Source: Hyphomicrobiales bacterium (GTDB taxonomy: Bacteria > Pseudomonadota > Alphaproteobacteria > Rhizobiales > Devosiaceae). Taken from it: a stretch of DNA of 61,310 nucleotides. The position numbers and the translations under genes are program-made. The stretch lies in NCBI GenBank assembly GCA_900470445.1, contig UCAU01000032.1, positions 1 to 61,310 on the forward strand, given 5' to 3'. How positions within the stretch are numbered: the first letter of the stretch is position 1; each line of letters opens with the position of its first letter. This document shows positions 26,684 to 34,665 of the stretch, in pieces. The notes below the pieces were generated by a model. The model was not told where the DNA came from. It saw only the letters and a program-made list of their open reading frames with translations, and made no database searches.

Positions 26684-27136
26684 CTAGGCGACGGCGGGAA
26701 CGGATACGACCTCGCCGTTGCTGGCGATTTCAACTTCGATTTGGGCGAGCTCGCCGATGTTGGCCGTAATGTTGAACGCCGTCAGAATAGCGCTCATGGC
26801 GTAATGTCGGCCGCCCTGTGCAACTGGCTTGTCGATCTTCACGCGAATGTTTTTGGCGGCGCCAGAAAGGAACCACTCTTCCCATAGGTCGAGGCTTTCC
26901 GTGGCCAGTGTGCCTGACCCCGACACGCCGGCGGAAAGCGCAGAAACGACGCGCTCAGTCCATACCGCAGCGTCTTCGTCGTCGCAGTCCGGCACGTTGA
27001 AGTCGTTTGATTCAGCGGAAAAGTTGATGCCCTTGGAAGTCAGTGCGCATGGCGCGACAAAGACTTCTGTCGGCGTGGTGCCGTCGCCAAGTTGGATCAA
27101 GAATTTGCTGCCGAGGACAGTAGTTGGGCGTGCCAT
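26684..27136 (-). CDS. Major tail tube protein (TP901-1 type)
   Basis: 150 residues, beta-rich: FLIQLGDGTTPTEVFVAPC, then FNVPDCDDEDAAVWTERVVSALSAGVSGSGTL, a strong pattern of TP901-1-family tail proteins, and a C-terminal tube-domain strand IGELAQIEVEIASNGEVVSV. It is placed between the connector genes and the chaperone, as in HK97-like phages. Confidence 0.85.
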   Translation of the reverse strand: MARPTTVLGSKFLIQLGDGTTPTEVFVAPCALTSKGINFSAESNDFNVPDCDDEDAAVWTERVVSALSAGVSGSGTLATESLDLWEEWFLSGAAKNIRVKIDKPVAQGGRHYAMSAILTAFNITANIGELAQIEVEIASNGEVVSVPAVA

Positions 27137-27211
27137 TAAAATGGGCCTTTCAAACGAAAAAGGCCGCCCGATGGGCAGCCGCTATGTGGTGGTAAGGGTT
27201 GCCCGTAGGCG

Positions 27212-27613
27212 CTAGTCCGCGGGCTGTGTGAGCGCCCGGAACGTTAGGACCACGTGACTGGTAAGTCCGTCAGAGTCGTTCAGATAATCGGCACGTTCAA
27301 TCTCGAGCAGTTCAAGCGTATGGCCGACGAGCGGAAGTTCGGCGTTGTGCAGTCCTGCCCTAATGGCAGATGCGATGCGCTTTGCCTCGGGCCAGCCGAC
27401 GGCACGAGACCAGATATGAACGGTCAACGACACGTCGCTGCCGTCGTAACAGTCCGCTTGGTTCGGCAATACCGAACCAGTGCCAAGATGCACGTATGGG
27501 AAGACCTTTGTGGCCGGCACACGGTCGTAAACGCGTGTCCCGGATTCGGTATTCAGCGCTTTAATGGCGGCCACGAAGGCACCCTGCAATGCGAGGCTAG
27601 GGTCAGTTGACAT
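27212..27613 (-). CDS. Tail terminator / completion protein (DUF3168)
   Basis: 133 residues from ATG 27613. FPYVHLGTGSVLPNQADCYDGSDVSLTVHIWSR is split here into its two strong parts: PYVHLGTGSV and DVSLTVHIWSRAVG, both hallmarks of DUF3168 proteins that cap the tail tube. Alternative in-frame start three bases upstream. Located after the HK97 gp10-like gene. Confidence 0.8.
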   Translation of the reverse strand: MSTDPSLALQGAFVAAIKALNTESGTRVYDRVPATKVFPYVHLGTGSVLPNQADCYDGSDVSLTVHIWSRAVGWPEAKRIASAIRAGLHNAELPLVGHTLELLEIERADYLNDSDGLTSHVVLTFRALTQPAD

Positions 27614-27999
27614 CAAACACCTGCTGCGGTGCGGGCCGCCTTACGAACTGCCGAGGTGGCACGGCTCTTTGCGCGCTTCTTGACGGCGCGATAGGCTGGC
27701 CAGAAGAATTGCTGGTCCGGCATGTTGGCGGTGCCATGCTCAACCGCAAGCGAGTAATCGTACCCATTGCGTGTGGTTGTCTCGCCGCCCGCCCTGACCA
27801 CCACCGACAAATCATGCTTGCCCGGCTCCTGCCGAATGCTAGCAACCAGGTCACCGTCGTCTGTAGGCGCAAGCGACTTGGCTAGCGCCACCATTTCAGT
27901 GGCCGACTTCTCCAATACACCGCGGATTTCCACCCGCGTTGCCTTAGGGATGGCGCGCAGCTTTTTTTCAAGGGAGGACAGCCCGAATATCTTAGCCAT
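27613..27999 (-). CDS. HK97 gp10-like tail completion protein
   Basis: 128 residues from ATG 27999. Basic N-terminal helix (LSSLEKKLRAIPKATRVEIRG), then ALAKSLAPTDDGDLVASI, YDYSLAVEHGTANMPDQQFFWPAYRAVKK: the classical gp10 motif of G-T-x-x-x-P-Q-P/F-F-x-P-A-x. It joins the head connector to the tail. Overlaps the preceding adaptor gene by 8 bp. Confidence 0.85.
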   Translation of the reverse strand: MAKIFGLSSLEKKLRAIPKATRVEIRGVLEKSATEMVALAKSLAPTDDGDLVASIRQEPGKHDLSVVVRAGGETTTRNGYDYSLAVEHGTANMPDQQFFWPAYRAVKKRAKSRATSAVRKAARTAAGV

Positions 28000-28342
28000 C
28001 CGCCACCCCAATCTCGACGTCAAAGTCGATGTAATCTCGACGGGGGCGGTGAATAGCGGTGCGGATTGAGTACACTGCGCCGGAGCGCGCGTCGACAAAT
28101 CGCCAACCGGGGGTAATGGCTGCAGCGGCGGCGCTGTAGCGGGCTGTCACGATATAAGTGGCAACACCCTGCAGCCTACCAGCAATGACGGCCTCACCGC
28201 CCCTGCGAGCCTCTACCGCGGCTGGGTGCTTTTGCGTTCCTACCCACACACCCTCCAAGTTGCCATAGCCATCGTCGATTTCCTCGCGAGACTGGGCAAT
28301 AAGAACTTCCCTAAGGGGTCCGGCTCCTGTCTTTTGCGCCAT
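27992..28342 (-). CDS. Head closure / head-tail joining protein, 116 aa
   Basis: Contains DDGYGNLEGVWV near the N-terminus and a C-terminal YSIRTAIHRPRRDYIDFDVEIG, consistent with SPP1 gp16/HK97-type head closure proteins. ATG at 28342 (28345 also in frame) overlaps the small gene upstream. Confidence 0.7.
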   Translation of the reverse strand: MAQKTGAGPLREVLIAQSREEIDDGYGNLEGVWVGTQKHPAAVEARRGGEAVIAGRLQGVATYIVTARYSAAAAAITPGWRFVDARSGAVYSIRTAIHRPRRDYIDFDVEIGVADG

Positions 28343-28496
28343 CATCGCCCCCTATTTCCACTGCCCTGCCAGCCGCTACCGCTGCATCGCCGCACTCACG
28401 GCGCACAGTTTGATTTCCTGGCTTGAACGCCAGCGTGACCTTCCCGAATTTCTCCGGAGGATCCCAGTCGAAGTTTTCAGTGAAGCGGACTCGCAC
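28311..28496 (-). CDS. Small phage protein, 61 aa
   Basis: GTG at 28496 after AGGAG. FTENFDWDPPEKFGKVTLAFKPG, then VRRECGDAAVAAGRAVEI, is a pattern common in tiny proteins of alphaproteobacterial siphophage head-tail regions. Function unknown; the C-terminus overlaps the head closure gene. Confidence 0.6.
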   Translation of the reverse strand: MRVRFTENFDWDPPEKFGKVTLAFKPGNQTVRRECGDAAVAAGRAVEIGGDDGAKDRSRTP

Positions 28497-28526
28497 AAGC
28501 GGCTCCTGTGGGCGCCTAGCGCCGAT

Positions 28527-28802
28527 TTATCGAGATTTGATTTTGATCCGGACTGACTCGTCCATGGTGCGATTGCCGGAAGTCACCACGCGATTGGTAA
28601 GCGTGTACGAGACACCCTCGGCACCACCGGAAAGCCAAACTTTCGTGGCGGTGCCCGACTGCTCCTCGCTGTCGATCACGAGCGCGCCGTCAGCCAGCAG
28701 CCAGGTCGAGGTGACAATCGTGTCGCCACTCAGCCTGGCCGCCCAATTAAGGTCGTAGTCCAGCACTTCGTTCGGGTCTTTTGCATCCCAAGACAGGCTC
28801 AT
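28527..28802 (-). CDS. Small structural protein, 91 aa
   Basis: Starts SLSWDAKDPNEVLDYDLNWAARL and continues as a beta sandwich with TKVWLSGGAEGVSYTLTNRVVTSG and ends IKIKSR. This short family (WDAKDPxExLDYxxxW) is widespread next to head genes and has been called a fibre- or decoration-like protein. Start overlaps the end of the repeat protein. Confidence 0.65.
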   Translation of the reverse strand: MSLSWDAKDPNEVLDYDLNWAARLSGDTIVTSTWLLADGALVIDSEEQSGTATKVWLSGGAEGVSYTLTNRVVTSGNRTMDESVRIKIKSR

Positions 28803-30670
28803 AAGACCCCCAGTACGGTTCGTTCGTCCGCGCTCACTGCGGCGCTGCGGCGCTCGGAAGCGACGCTGGCTGTTCTGTTTTCTTCGGCGGCGATGGCAGT
28901 TCGCGTTGTTGCTGCTGCGCTTGCGCTACGCCTGTCGGCGCCAGTGATGGCTAGTCTGACTGTGTTGATGGCCGTGGCAACGCGCACTGAGGCGGTAAAC
29001 ACGCCGCCACCGATGGAGCGCAGGAGGTTTACCAGTGTTGAAGCAGTCACGGAGACCGTGAATGACAAGGCCTTGCCGACCAGAACCGCATTGTGTGTGG
29101 AAACTGCAACGGCAGAGCCCACAGACCTGACTGCCGCAACACTGACCGAAACAGCCGTGGTGACGACCACCAGGTAAGCATTCGATATAACCGCTGTAAC
29201 GACAGTGCCAACGCCGAGCGAAACAGCCTTGCCAACCAACTTGGTACCGAAAACCAACATGCCAACAGCAACATGCGTCGTATGGGCAGACGATTTCGCC
29301 ACCGCCGCAGCGCCAGAGACCGCCACTGACAGGCTTTTCCCCGTCCTTCGCCCCCATACAGCCGAACTCGCCACGGAAGCCGTGACGGTCACCAGGAATG
29401 CGCGCAATGCGCTTACAGAAGCCGCAGTCGTACCAGCGATGGTGCGGATTGCAGAAACAGCCTTCAGTGCGCCCGTGGAAGTCGACGCGGCAATGGCAAT
29501 TGTGCGCACTAGGGCGCGAAGATTGTGGACAGACACGGCGCTAGTTGCCGCGGCGATGGTCCTCTTGGCGATGGATCTGGCCGCCGTGGATGCGCTAGAA
29601 GCCGTTGCTCCGATGGTACTGGCTGTGTGCCGTGCAATGGATGCCGCACCCGTTGCCGTAATGCCCACATTGCGAGCGACGCCGCGGACGATGGCCACAG
29701 ACGATCCTGCAGCCGGCGCCAGAAACTTGGTGACTGCGATCGATCGGCTAACCGCGCTTGCGGCCGAAACCGTGATCGTCTGCAGGAACTCTTGCGCGCC
29801 AAGAAGGGCGGATATGACAACACCAGAAAGCGCCGATAGCCCGATAATGTGGGTCACAGCCTTCATCGTCGAGGCTGCGCTAGACGATATCGCCGCGACG
29901 GTCTTCGCTGTGGCCTTTGCCAGCGATACGGCACCGCCTGTAGTGGTCAACATCGCTTTAGCGGCGGACTTGAAAATTGCGGATGCGGTGGATGCCGCGA
30001 CGTTCACCGTTTGATTGGTCGATGCCCCAGCCGCTACTGCGCCAATGCTGAACGTGGCCAGCGCCATAACAGAAGCAACCGCCAGCGTTGCCGTGGTGGC
30101 ACCTGTCGACCCGGCAACAGTCTTGCTTCCAGTAGAGACGAACAGCCCGCCACCAGCATTGGACGTTATCGAGTTGTCAAAACGCTCGACGCAACTGCCC
30201 AGGCTGGCGTTAGCCACGCCCGACACTTGCTGGCCGGTAAGGTCGATGGCGTGAGCCAGCGCGTTGATAATGACCCGGTCTGTGTCGCTTGTCGTCGTGG
30301 CAGACCATGCTGCCGCCGTGGTTGCAGTATTGATCTGGCTGGTGACCAAATCCTTTAGTTCAAGAAGCCCGCCGGCTGGGTCGTGCCACGCCAGGATTAC
30401 CGCATACAGGTGGTCACCGGTATCGGTGATGGTAGGTGCGGACTCACCACCCACGACGTCGCGCTGGAGTATAGTTAGCTTGTTGTCAGCGGTCGGAACG
30501 GATTGGCCGAACTGGGTGTAGCCAGTAGCGGTCGGCGTTGCCTCCAAGCGCTTGTTTTGAACCAACAAGACCAACTTATCGTTAGTTGCGATTCCAGCCG
30601 GGATGCCTGGAGTAACATTGCCTGTGCCGCCGGATGGCGTGCCGTTTGCGACGAAGGTTGGTAGGGCCAT
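28799..30670 (-). CDS. Ala/Ser/Thr/Val-rich repeat protein of the virion region, 623 aa
   Basis: The first ~210 residues look like a beta-rich virion domain (LPTFVANGTPSGGTGNVTPG, then VILAWHDPAGG). From about 215 to 590 the chain is built of some 18 degenerate repeats of 18-20 residues, each with alternating small and beta-branched residues and then one or two Arg/Lys (for example ITATGAASIARHTAST, IAAATSAVSVHNLRALVRT). The end is charged (TAIAAEENRTASVASERR). No enzyme motif. A fibrous or decorating role on the virion is inferred from composition and place between capsid and tail genes. Confidence 0.6.
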   Translation of the reverse strand: MALPTFVANGTPSGGTGNVTPGIPAGIATNDKLVLLVQNKRLEATPTATGYTQFGQSVPTADNKLTILQRDVVGGESAPTITDTGDHLYAVILAWHDPAGGLLELKDLVTSQINTATTAAAWSATTTSDTDRVIINALAHAIDLTGQQVSGVANASLGSCVERFDNSITSNAGGGLFVSTGSKTVAGSTGATTATLAVASVMALATFSIGAVAAGASTNQTVNVAASTASAIFKSAAKAMLTTTGGAVSLAKATAKTVAAISSSAASTMKAVTHIIGLSALSGVVISALLGAQEFLQTITVSAASAVSRSIAVTKFLAPAAGSSVAIVRGVARNVGITATGAASIARHTASTIGATASSASTAARSIAKRTIAAATSAVSVHNLRALVRTIAIAASTSTGALKAVSAIRTIAGTTAASVSALRAFLVTVTASVASSAVWGRRTGKSLSVAVSGAAAVAKSSAHTTHVAVGMLVFGTKLVGKAVSLGVGTVVTAVISNAYLVVVTTAVSVSVAAVRSVGSAVAVSTHNAVLVGKALSFTVSVTASTLVNLLRSIGGGVFTASVRVATAINTVRLAITGADRRSASAAATTRTAIAAEENRTASVASERRSAAVSADERTVLGVL

Positions 30671-30688
30671 GCCACTGGCCTCCGGCCC

Positions 30689-31066
30689 TTACGAGAACGT
30701 GGTATTCAAAGTGAAGGCGATGCTGTCACCGCTGGCGAGGTTAATCACCGAGAAGTCACCGTATATATCAAGATTCCCACCAGTCGGGGGCGAACCAGTA
30801 CCTGCTGCGTCGAACAGGCCAATTTCCGTGATGGCTCGAGCGCCGGCAGCAGTAATCGTCCCGACCGCGCGTAGCGTGTCGCTAGTCACGGTAGTGGTCT
30901 GTTGCGACATAGTGGCGGCCGCGCGTGCCTCTGTCGTGGTCGTCGTGGTGACCACGTTGGCTGTGGCTGCCGCACCAGAGCCTGTGCCCCACTGGAGATA
31001 CCAGGACGCTGCGGCCAGAAGTGATGTGAAACGGGCGAGCCCGGCATTCTGGACGCGAGCGACCAT
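30689..31066 (-). CDS. Structural-type phage protein, 125 aa
   Basis: ATG at 31066. Contains LQWGTGSGAAATANVV, a Thr run, TSDTLRAVGTITAAGARAITEIGLFDAA and GGNLDIYGDFSVINLASGDSIAFTLNTTF: the last pattern is typical of tail-fibre/baseplate-like phage proteins of 110-130 residues. It follows a 58-residue gene and precedes the repeat protein. Confidence 0.6.
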   Translation of the reverse strand: MVARVQNAGLARFTSLLAAASWYLQWGTGSGAAATANVVTTTTTTEARAAATMSQQTTTVTSDTLRAVGTITAAGARAITEIGLFDAAGTGSPPTGGNLDIYGDFSVINLASGDSIAFTLNTTFS

Positions 31067-31081
31067 TTTAAATCCTTGTGT

Positions 31082-31258
31082 CTAGCGCTTGTTTTGGCCG
31101 GGATGGCGGATGTTCCACCACCATTGCAGCAGTGGGTTTCGGTGGTAGTAGGCAACCGTCCCGAGGTCTTCCCGGCTGCCGTCGGAGCGCGTGATAACCG
31201 CTGAAATTGTCGCTTCTTTTGGCTTCGTGTGCGCGATCAAGTCGCCTGTGATGGCCAT
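31082..31258 (-). CDS. Small phage protein, 58 aa
   Basis: ATG at 31258 follows TGAGGAG. Beta-like KEATISAVITRSDGSREDLGTVAYYH and a Trp-rich basic end (WWWNIRHPGQNKR). A run of ten G (31281-31290) lies in the gap upstream. Not recognised. Confidence 0.5.
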   Translation of the reverse strand: MAITGDLIAHTKPKEATISAVITRSDGSREDLGTVAYYHRNPLLQWWWNIRHPGQNKR

Positions 31259-31290
31259 GGTTTTCTCCTCAGAAAATGGTGGGGGGGGGG

Positions 31291-31671
31291 TTAGCTCCAG
31301 ATGAAACGGTCTTTGCAGTCCGTCTTGTCTTCCTCGAACTTTCGCCACACGCGCCATGGCGCGATGAGTTGCTTCACTGAGATTGGAAGCTCCTCTAGCT
31401 TTTGATCGGTCGATGCCTCGCGATTTTCGTAAAGGTGACCGGTCACAAGAAGGATAGCCGCTTTGATCGCTGAGTTCACGATGATCGCCGTCTCATCGTA
31501 GTCATCATCGCCCTCCTCGGGCAGAGCATTGTCAGCAGGAAGAACAGGCCTGTCCAATGTCTCAATGACCAAGGATTCTGCGGCGGCCAAATAGATGGCG
31601 ATCTCCGCGTCGTCGTCGTCGAACGAGACGCGGAGATGCTTTTTAACGAGCGGCAATTCAAGAAGTGGCAT
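31291..31671 (-). CDS. Head-tail connector (HK97 gp6-like), 126 aa
   Basis: Starts PLLELPLVKKHLRVSFDDDDAEI, the classical opening of gp6-type connector proteins, followed by YLAAAESLVIETLDRPV and helical IIVNSAIKAAILLVTGHLYENREA. It would form the ring under the portal. Placed just after the capsid and small genes. Confidence 0.85.
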   Translation of the reverse strand: MPLLELPLVKKHLRVSFDDDDAEIAIYLAAAESLVIETLDRPVLPADNALPEEGDDDYDETAIIVNSAIKAAILLVTGHLYENREASTDQKLEELPISVKQLIAPWRVWRKFEEDKTDCKDRFIWS

Positions 31672-31690
31672 TGCTGCTCCTGTCGTGTAG

Positions 31691-32032
31691 TTAGGCTGCG
31701 ATAACGGCTGCCGTCGGGGCGCTCGTGGCCGAGACGTTGCCCTTGTCGTTGGTCGCGGTCACGGTCACGGTGATGACCTTGCCGATGTCGCCAATGACTG
31801 GAACGTAGGTGGCGCCCGTGGCTCCGACGATCACAACGCCGGCTGCTTTCCACTGGCGGGTGTACGTCGGCGAACCGGACCAAGTGCCGCTAACCGCAGT
31901 CAGCGTCTGGCCGACCTGGGCAGTGCCAGTAATCGAAGGTGCCACAGAGTTCGCCGGCGATCCGATGCCATTCACGATACCTGCACCGATATAGCTGGCG
32001 ACGCGCCGCTTACGAGTCTTTGTCGTCAGCAT
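31691..32032 (-). CDS. Ig-like surface protein, 113 aa
   Basis: ATG at 32032 overlaps the end of the preceding gene. After a basic start (TTKTRKRRVASYIG), residues 30-105 form a bacterial Ig-like domain (ITGTAQVGQTLTAVSGTWSG, YTRQWKAAG, VITVTVTATNDKGNVS). Such domains decorate phage virions and aid weak binding to cell-surface sugars. Ends VIAA. Confidence 0.65.
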   Translation of the reverse strand: MLTTKTRKRRVASYIGAGIVNGIGSPANSVAPSITGTAQVGQTLTAVSGTWSGSPTYTRQWKAAGVVIVGATGATYVPVIGDIGKVITVTVTATNDKGNVSATSAPTAAVIAA

Positions 32033-32261
32033 TGGGCTTGGCCTTTTTCTTTGGTGCGGGAACCGCAATTGGCTCAACCGCAGGCTCCACAGACTCAACA
32101 AAATCTGGCGCCGCCTTGGCGGTGTCGCCCTTGATTTCAACGAGGCCAAGTGCCTTCAATTCGTACGCCGCGCCAGTTTCGACATCGAATGCCTTGCTGC
32201 GTTTCGTCTTGAGTTCGCCATGCCAAAATGTGCGCAATGGCTGCACAGATACGTCGGACAT
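32010..32261 (-). CDS. Small phage protein, 83 aa
   Basis: ATG at 32261 after GGAGG. N-terminal half FWHGELKTKRSKAFDVETGAAYELKALGLVEIK is a small basic beta unit; the C-terminal half is Pro/Lys-rich and disordered (PAPKKKAKPN). Common next to capsid genes. Function unknown. Confidence 0.55.
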   Translation of the reverse strand: MSDVSVQPLRTFWHGELKTKRSKAFDVETGAAYELKALGLVEIKGDTAKAAPDFVESVEPAVEPIAVPAPKKKAKPNADDKDS

Positions 32262-32310
32262 CTTATCCTCCATGAAAGAGTAAGGGGGCGCCGGGGCGCC
32301 CCCGCGTCAA

Positions 32311-33522
32311 TTAAGCAGGATTGACATCGCCGGTGACGAAAGCTTCGGGGCGGTACACGGCCAGACCCAGGCGCTCTTCAGCGCGGATGGTGAACATGTT
32401 CTTCTCGAAGTCGTCGACGTTCTCGCTCGAGAGCAGAACTTCGATTTCCATGCGGTCGAAAATCTGAGCGGCATACGAGAACGCGCCCGTCAGGAAGTCA
32501 CCAGAAGCCATGGCCTGGGTCGACACAACCGGCAGGTTCCAGAGGGTCGGTGTGAGCGAGCCCTGCGGGTTACCGATGATGTAGTTGCCGCCGGCATCCT
32601 TGGTAAGTTCGATGCGAGCCCAGTCGATGGGGTTCAGCACGAACGCAGTCGCAGGGTACTCGGCCAGGATGACCTGGAGCACAGCGAGACGCAGGCGATC
32701 GATGGCGGTTTCGTCAGCCGGGGTAAACGACGGAGCGAAAGCGCTGGCCTGCGGCACAATGCCGAGGATGTTCTGGCCGACGCCCGAACCGTTGAGAAGC
32801 TGGTTCTCTTCGACGAACTTCAGGCCGTAGCGGGCGCGACCGTCGATATAGCTCTTCAGCGCCGGAGCGTCGTCGAGAATCTGGCGCGAAGCCTTGAACA
32901 GGTGAGCCAAGGTGCGAACCGGTGCAGTCGCCATATCGAAGGTCAGGTCGGAATAGGGCTTTGCAGTCGTTTCAGCAACCGGAGCTGCGGCGTTCGTGTA
33001 GCCCGTTTCCTTGACGTACTCGACGCTGTTGGACGAGGTCTGGCCAGGGAGCAGCAGATCACGGATGGTAAGCTGGCGCTCCGGAAGACCAAAGATGCCA
33101 GCCACGCGTGCGCCGGGGATCAGCGACGTGCCAGCCGAGCGACCAGCACCAACAGTGGTGTTGGCCGAGGTGATGGCAGCGCGGTCAGCGGTCACCTTGA
33201 TGGCGCCGCGAGAAGCACCGGTCAGGTTGCCGGCCTTGTAGGCGGCGGACTCGATGACCATGTCGCCAAGCGACTTGTAACCGTCTTCGACGGCTTCCTT
33301 TTCGCGAGCGGCGCGCTTCTCCAGATCGCCAAGGCGAGTTGTCACATCACCGAGCTCGGACAGAGCCTTGTCGGTGGACTCCTTGAGTTCAGCGGTGACG
33401 GTGCCGCCGGCGTTGACCTTGGCAGTCAGGTCTGCGCCGAGGTTCTGGACGGTTTCTTTAATAGTCGAAAGCGATGCGCCCAGCTCACCAATTTTGGTGG
33501 CCAGATCAGTAGGTTCAGCCAT
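32311..33522 (-). CDS. HK97-fold major capsid protein
   Basis: 403 residues. N-terminal coiled coil up to residue 90 (LGDLEKRAAREKEAVEDGYKSL) is the delta/scaffold domain, expected to be removed by the S49 protease. From about 110 the HK97 fold follows: RDLLLPGQTSSNSVEYVKET, PVRTLAHLFKASRQILDDAPALKSYID, LLNGSGVGQNILGI, and a C-terminal FTIRAEERLGLAVYRPEAFV. It lies after protease and portal in transcription order. Confidence 0.95.
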   Translation of the reverse strand: MAEPTDLATKIGELGASLSTIKETVQNLGADLTAKVNAGGTVTAELKESTDKALSELGDVTTRLGDLEKRAAREKEAVEDGYKSLGDMVIESAAYKAGNLTGASRGAIKVTADRAAITSANTTVGAGRSAGTSLIPGARVAGIFGLPERQLTIRDLLLPGQTSSNSVEYVKETGYTNAAAPVAETTAKPYSDLTFDMATAPVRTLAHLFKASRQILDDAPALKSYIDGRARYGLKFVEENQLLNGSGVGQNILGIVPQASAFAPSFTPADETAIDRLRLAVLQVILAEYPATAFVLNPIDWARIELTKDAGGNYIIGNPQGSLTPTLWNLPVVSTQAMASGDFLTGAFSYAAQIFDRMEIEVLLSSENVDDFEKNMFTIRAEERLGLAVYRPEAFVTGDVNPA

Positions 33523-33537
33523 GATGGCTCCGATATA

Positions 33538-34656
33538 TTAGGGGGTGGGGAAGGCGTTTGCTTCGGCGATGAGCCGATCGATGGCCGCCAAAGCAGCGGC
33601 GTTTTCCGTCTCGTCAGGATCCCCCTGATCGGTCTTGAGGTAGAGCCGAGCGGCCCGCTCTGCCTCCGAGTTCGACGCGCCCACAAGTCCCTTGAGGCCG
33701 TGTTCGAATTCGCGTTTCGTGATCGTGTCGCCCGAGCGCAGTTTCGCGCTCAAAAGCTCCGCCGATTCTTTGTTGGATGCGTTGTCCGACTTGATCTTGC
33801 GGACTGCGGCTGGCGTGCTTTCTGCACCGAAGCGAGCCAGCGTCTGGTCCAGCGTGGCGATCGAGTCGGCCATGCCGCGCTTCAGAAGTTCCTTGGCGCC
33901 AAACACCCTGCCCTTGCCGAAGTCGGCCAGGACGGTCTCGGTGGAAACGCCGCGGCCTTCCGCGACTTCAGCCACAAACAACTGATAGGATTCATTGACG
34001 CGAGCCTGGACGAACTCAAGCGCCTCTTTCGGCATTGGCTCGGTCTCGTTACCCTCCACCTTTTCAGGGGTGGACGCGATGTAGGTGCGCTTGACGCCTG
34101 CCTTCTCCAGTGCCGCCGAGATTTCCTCATGCACCGTATAAACGCCGATAGAGCCAGCACGCCCGGATGGCGTGACCACCACTTCGTCGGCCTGGCTGGC
34201 GATCCAGTAAGCAGCGCTTGCCGCCATCGAGTTCACATGCGCGATGATCGGCTTGGCGCCGCCACGCAGTGACCGGATTTCTGCCGCGAGCTCCATCGTG
34301 CCAGGAACCGAGCCACCAGGGCTGTCGATTTCCATGACAATGGCCGAAACGTCGTCATCGGCCAGAGCAGCATGCAGCGCCCGCGTGAGAGACTGGTATG
34401 ACGTGCCACCCGAAAGGTCGGACATCATCGTCATGCGCTGCGAGAGCACGCCATACACAGGGATTAGCGCAACGCCCTTGGGCGAGGCCGCTTCCTGGAT
34501 CTTCTGCCCACCACCGATGCGCAGAGCGACTTCCTCGGGGCTGTAAACGCCACCGTCTGCCTTAAAAAGCAGGAAATCGGTCACTGCCGACAGCTTTTCG
34601 CGGTCGAGCGCCCACGGCTCCGCCGCGAAGGCAGAGAGAATGTGATGATACTTCAT
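33538..34656 (-). CDS. S49-family capsid maturation protease
   Basis: 372 residues, SppA/ClpP-like fold. Strand-helix core with MEIDSPGGSVPGTMELAAEI at 108-127, catalytic Ser147 in NSMAASAAYW, and candidate Lys199 in STPEKVEGN. The C-terminal 80 residues are charged and helical, possibly scaffold-like. It would process the capsid delta domain. It sits between portal and capsid as expected. Confidence 0.85.
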   Translation of the reverse strand: MKYHHILSAFAAEPWALDREKLSAVTDFLLFKADGGVYSPEEVALRIGGGQKIQEAASPKGVALIPVYGVLSQRMTMMSDLSGGTSYQSLTRALHAALADDDVSAIVMEIDSPGGSVPGTMELAAEIRSLRGGAKPIIAHVNSMAASAAYWIASQADEVVVTPSGRAGSIGVYTVHEEISAALEKAGVKRTYIASTPEKVEGNETEPMPKEALEFVQARVNESYQLFVAEVAEGRGVSTETVLADFGKGRVFGAKELLKRGMADSIATLDQTLARFGAESTPAAVRKIKSDNASNKESAELLSAKLRSGDTITKREFEHGLKGLVGASNSEAERAARLYLKTDQGDPDETENAAALAAIDRLIAEANAFPTP

Positions 34657-34665
34657 GTGGATTCC

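Noticed and set aside
29205..30014. Plus-strand frame of 269 codons within the repeat gene region
   Set aside because: Antisense of the leftward repeat protein; its regular composition only mirrors those repeats.
32902..34272. Plus-strand frame of 456 codons
   Set aside because: Antisense of capsid and S49 protease, whose families are clear on the minus strand.
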